Below are positions 7,248 through 9,445 of a stretch of 9,445 bases of DNA, in pieces; positions within the stretch are counted from its first letter, which is position 1, and every line of letters starts with the position of its first letter. The position numbers and the translations under genes are program-made. This DNA comes from an uncultured bacterium (GTDB lineage: Bacteria > Spirochaetota > Brevinematia > DTOW01): contig CALFVP010000152.1 of the NCBI GenBank assembly GCA_937928175.1, positions 1 through 9,445 on the forward strand. Direction: 5' to 3'. The notes beneath the pieces were generated by a model that worked only from the letters and a program-made list of their open reading frames with translations, had not been told where the DNA came from and searched no databases.

Positions 7248-7273
7248 AGGGGGTTAAGTAACCCCCTATTTTT
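7248..7273 (+). terminator. Rho-independent terminator of ahpC
   Basis: An 8-bp stem, AGGGGGTT (7248-7255) pairing with AACCCCCT (7260-7267), closes a four-base AAGT loop and is followed by ATTTTT (7268-7273). It begins 13 bases after the ahpC stop. The T-tail overlaps the TAA stop of the convergent aminotransferase (7272-7274). Read in the other direction the same hairpin is followed by TCCTAAAAAAG, without a U-tract, so it should terminate mainly the plus strand. Confidence 0.9.
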
Positions 7274-8432
7274 AAAATTCGTACTTTTCCATTAAAACTT
7301 TGTTAGCTATTGATAAGCTTAATCCTGGTTCAAACTTATATCCAAGATCTCTAAGAGTAAACTCAAGAGATTGTAGCATTACAACAACATCACCTTTGTC
7401 AACGTATCCCAAATGTCCTAACCTAAATATTTGTCCTTTCATACTACCCTGTCCTCCAGCTATTTCGGTACCGTACTTATTTCTCATAATTTTTGGTATT
7501 TGGTTACCATCTATTCCTTGTGGTACTTCTACAGCAGTAACAGCGTTTGAGAAAAGTCTATACTTACAGAATAATTTAAGTCCTAAAGCCTTAACTCCCT
7601 CTCTTATAGCTTCAGAAACTACCCTATGTCTTTTTATAACATTTTCAAGTCCTTCCTTTTTCATAAGTTCTATAGATTTGTTGAGAGCCATTATTAAAGT
7701 TATACCTGGAGTCCAAGCAGTAGTCTTATCAGATAAAGCTTTTTCCTCTTCTTTAAGGTTAAAGTAAAATTTTGGGAGATTTGATTTTTCCATATACTTT
7801 TTAGCCTTGTAAGACAAAGAGATAAAAGAAAGTCCAGGTGGTATCATGAAAGACTTTTGTGAACCTGCAATAAGTACATCTATACCCCACTTATCCATCT
7901 TAACTTCGTCGCAACCAACAGAAGTAATACCGTCAACTATAAGCATAGCTTCAGTCTTGGAAACAACCTTTGAAATTTCTTTAAGATCCGAAGAAACACC
8001 TGTAGAAGTTTCACTGTGCTGAAGTAAAACAGCTTTAGCATCTGGGTTACTTCTTAAAACCTCCTCAACCTCCTCCGGTTCAACACAATAACCGTAATCT
8101 TTCCTAATAGTAACAACGTTTAAATTGTAAGCTTTTGCTATCTTCTCCCATCTCTCTCCAAATTTACCAAAACTTAGGACTATAACCTTATCACCTTCAG
8201 AAAGAGTATTTTCAACAGCAGCATTCATAGCCCCAGTACCAGATGAAGCTAATATGTAAACATGTTCCTTCGTTTGAAAAATATACTTAAGTCCTTCCCA
8301 AGCATTAACCAAAACTTCACTAAACTGTGAAGTTCTATGATGAAATATAGGCTTTGACATTTCATTCAATACCTCAGGTGGTATCTCAACAGGACCAGGT
8401 GCATACAAATGATACTTTACAAGCATACCCAT
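7272..8432 (-). CDS. Class V PLP-dependent aminotransferase (serine/alanine-glyoxylate type)
   Basis: Fold-type I PLP enzyme of the alanine-glyoxylate / serine-pyruvate aminotransferase family, 386 residues, a normal length. It begins with YHLYAPGPVEIPPEVL, as family members do. SSGTGAMNA (63-71) binds the cofactor phosphate, HSETSTGV (139-146) lies near the ring, and Asp167 in VDGITSVG contacts the pyridine nitrogen. Lys193 in AGSQKSFMIPPG forms the Schiff base. Arg337 in FRLGHLG is in the place of the substrate-carboxylate Arg. The likely reaction is transfer of an amino group between serine or alanine and glyoxylate, pyruvate or hydroxypyruvate, in glycine/serine metabolism; the exact substrates cannot be read from the sequence. 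The ATG at 8430-8432 is chosen over an upstream in-frame TTG at 8463-8465 because GGAGGT lies nine bases before it. The gene converges on ahpC with 37 bases between stops and diverges from the glycosyltransferase. No serA is adjacent. Confidence 0.9.
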   Translation of the reverse strand: MGMLVKYHLYAPGPVEIPPEVLNEMSKPIFHHRTSQFSEVLVNAWEGLKYIFQTKEHVYILASSGTGAMNAAVENTLSEGDKVIVLSFGKFGERWEKIAKAYNLNVVTIRKDYGYCVEPEEVEEVLRSNPDAKAVLLQHSETSTGVSSDLKEISKVVSKTEAMLIVDGITSVGCDEVKMDKWGIDVLIAGSQKSFMIPPGLSFISLSYKAKKYMEKSNLPKFYFNLKEEEKALSDKTTAWTPGITLIMALNKSIELMKKEGLENVIKRHRVVSEAIREGVKALGLKLFCKYRLFSNAVTAVEVPQGIDGNQIPKIMRNKYGTEIAGGQGSMKGQIFRLGHLGYVDKGDVVVMLQSLEFTLRDLGYKFEPGLSLSIANKVLMEKYEF

Positions 8433-8441
8433 AGTTTTACT

Positions 8442-8447
8442 ACCTCC
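8442..8447 (-). promoter_or_regulatory. Ribosome binding site that fixes the aminotransferase start
   Basis: GGAGGT on the minus strand lies nine bases before the ATG at 8430-8432. It falls inside the longer reading frame that begins with TTG at 8463-8465, which argues that the 11 extra residues are not translated. Confidence 0.8.
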
Positions 8448-8466
8448 ACTTTTTGTGTTTGTCAAT

Positions 8467-8494
8467 TTTGTATGTCAGCTTCTTTTTTTTTCAA
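8467..8494 (-). promoter_or_regulatory. Candidate promoter of the aminotransferase with an A-rich upstream tract
   Basis: On the minus strand TTGAAA (8489-8494) is separated by 16 bases from TACAAA (8467-8472). The approximately 40 bases upstream of it (8495-8535) are almost pure A with single C or G interruptions, like an UP element. The -10 matches only four of six consensus bases, so this is a moderate candidate. Confidence 0.4.
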
Positions 8495-8544
8495 CTGTTT
8501 CTTGCTTTTTGTTTCTTTTTGTTTTTCTTTTCTGGGGCTTGTTT

Positions 8545-8565
8545 TTTGTTAACAAACAAGTTAAC
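8545..8565. promoter_or_regulatory. Palindrome TTTGTTAACAAA with a second GTTAAC, possible operator
   Basis: A perfect 12-base palindrome at 8545-8556 (TTTGTTAACAAA) is followed by a second GTTAAC at 8560-8565, the two centres being 12 bases apart. Both lie in the divergent region between the aminotransferase and the glycosyltransferase, so a regulator bound there could act on either gene. In AT-rich DNA such palindromes arise by chance, and no known regulator is matched. Confidence 0.3.
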
Positions 8566-8636
8566 ATAATTTTAACAGGAAATAAGACCTTTTGTTTAAG
8601 TGGAAAAGGAATTATTCCATCTTAGAAGATAAAGGT

Positions 8637-9445
8637 ATGAAGATACTTTACATTTGGCATGCTGCTATTGAGAAAGAGTACAGAAAGATTCTTTGGAAGA
8701 TGGCAGATATTGGGCACGAAGTATTCCTTGTAATTCCGCATAGGTGGACAGAGAGTTCAAGGGATCAAAGTTTTGTCAAGCACCCTAACGATGAAAAAAT
8801 AAAAGTATTTGTACTTAAAGTTTTGTTCAGAAACCATATAAGAAGTTTTCTGTTTTTAAACAGTTTTCGTATTATATCAATACTTAAAAAGGTAAAACCC
8901 GATGTAATTTATATAAAAGAAGAGCCTTATTCTTTTGCATCATTTCAGTGGACAGTACTATCAAAGATATTCTCACCTGCTTCAGCTATAGTCATAGAAA
9001 GTGATGAAAACATAAATATCCATCACCCTATTCCATTTAGAATAACTGAAAAGTATGTTCTTTCGGTGATAGATGGACTAGCTTCTGTACCAACAATAGG
9101 TATTGATCTATACAAAAGCAAAGGTTTTAAAGGGCTACAGTTCAAAACTTCTTACTTTGTAGACACCAATATTTTCCATCCGGTACCACAAGAAGAAGCA
9201 AAAAAAGTATTTCCGGAAATTAAAACAGAAAACCCTAAAATAGGTTTTGTTGGAAGAGTATCACCCGAAAAAGGAATCGATACACTAATAGAAGCTATAT
9301 CTATACTAAAGAAAAACAAAATGAATTTTAATCTTTACATACTAGGACGAATAACCCAAGATTACAAAAAAGAGTTAGAAAAAATTTCTGAAAATCTTTA
9401 CGTAAAAGAAAATGTAATATTCCTACAACCAAGAGCACCAGAAGA
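8637..9445 (+). CDS. GT4-type glycosyltransferase (GT-B fold), C-terminus beyond the window
   Basis: The reading frame is open from ATG 8637 to the right edge, giving 269 residues without a stop. MKILYIWHAAI opens a Rossmann-like N-terminal acceptor domain, followed by KMADIGHEVFLVIP and KPDVIYIKEEPYSF (about 87-100). The stretch FVDTNIFHP (174-182) corresponds to the conserved GVDTxxFxP segment between domains. FVGRVSPEKGIDTLIEA (204-220) is the hallmark at the start of the nucleotide-sugar domain; Arg207 and Lys212 are expected to bind the donor diphosphate. LYILGR (233-238) follows. The EX7E motif lies past the window edge. It should transfer a sugar from an NDP-sugar to a lipid, polysaccharide or other acceptor at the cytoplasmic face of the membrane; donor and acceptor cannot be told. 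The ribosome binding site (AAAGG close to the ATG) is poor, but the start matches the first strand of the fold and no better start lies upstream. The gene is divergent from the aminotransferase. Confidence 0.87.
   Translation, partial: MKILYIWHAAIEKEYRKILWKMADIGHEVFLVIPHRWTESSRDQSFVKHPNDEKIKVFVLKVLFRNHIRSFLFLNSFRIISILKKVKPDVIYIKEEPYSFASFQWTVLSKIFSPASAIVIESDENINIHHPIPFRITEKYVLSVIDGLASVPTIGIDLYKSKGFKGLQFKTSYFVDTNIFHPVPQEEAKKVFPEIKTENPKIGFVGRVSPEKGIDTLIEAISILKKNKMNFNLYILGRITQDYKKELEKISENLYVKENVIFLQPRAPE

Noticed and set aside
8433..8465. A longer aminotransferase beginning with TTG at 8463-8465.
   Set aside because: The extension contains the GGAGGT site used by the ATG at 8430-8432 and has no ribosome binding site of its own.
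2194..8571. The 13-mer AGTTAACATAATT occurs at 2194-2206 and at 8559-8571, both in intergenic regions.
   Set aside because: In 9.4 kb of AT-rich DNA about one shared 13-mer pair is expected by chance, and its position relative to the neighbouring genes differs in the two places.

Overview
This is an AT-rich bacterial segment (by eye about two thirds A+T) with short intergenic gaps, Shine-Dalgarno sites of the AGGAGG type at several genes, and bacterial-type housekeeping proteins. I cannot assign a phylum from the sequence alone. Low-GC lineages such as Thermotogota, spirochaete relatives or Caldisericota would fit the Lys/Ile/Asn-rich proteins and heavy ATA codon use, but that is only an impression.

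Layout. On the minus strand, reading right to left, come an unrecognised exported protein of 493 residues (5056-6537), leucyl-tRNA synthetase (2252-4969), and the membrane part of a high-affinity phosphate ABC transporter: pstC (1145-2065), pstA (87-1130) and the first 25 codons of pstB (1-76, running off the left edge). On the plus strand a single-gene unit encodes a 2-Cys peroxiredoxin (6635-7234). It converges on a class V PLP aminotransferase on the minus strand (7272-8432). A 204-base divergent region then separates the aminotransferase from a plus-strand GT4-type glycosyltransferase (8637 to the right edge, incomplete). No stretch longer than about 210 bases lacks a gene.

How the parts fit. 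pstC, pstA and pstB are spaced by 10-14 bases, with the stop codon of pstA inside the ribosome binding site of pstB, so they are almost certainly one operon. The operon has its own promoter region after leuS. That region holds three copies of TTTACA at an exact 11-base period (minus strand), the architecture of a Pho box, so phosphate-starvation control through a PhoB/PhoP-type response regulator is inferred. The phosphate-binding protein gene pstS is not next to pstC and must lie elsewhere if it exists. The peroxiredoxin has a recognisable promoter, a strong ribosome binding site and a hairpin terminator whose T-tail overlaps the stop codon of the convergent aminotransferase.

The points most worth a second look are the 89-residue segment in LeuRS directly before the KMSKS loop, the Pho-box-like repeat, the exported protein with a possible (beta/alpha)8 barrel, and the PstA N-terminal extension built on a tandem 15-base repeat. 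I did not find a CRISPR array, a transposon, an rRNA or tRNA gene, or a defence-type gene cluster. Apart from the features above, the window looks like ordinary core genome.
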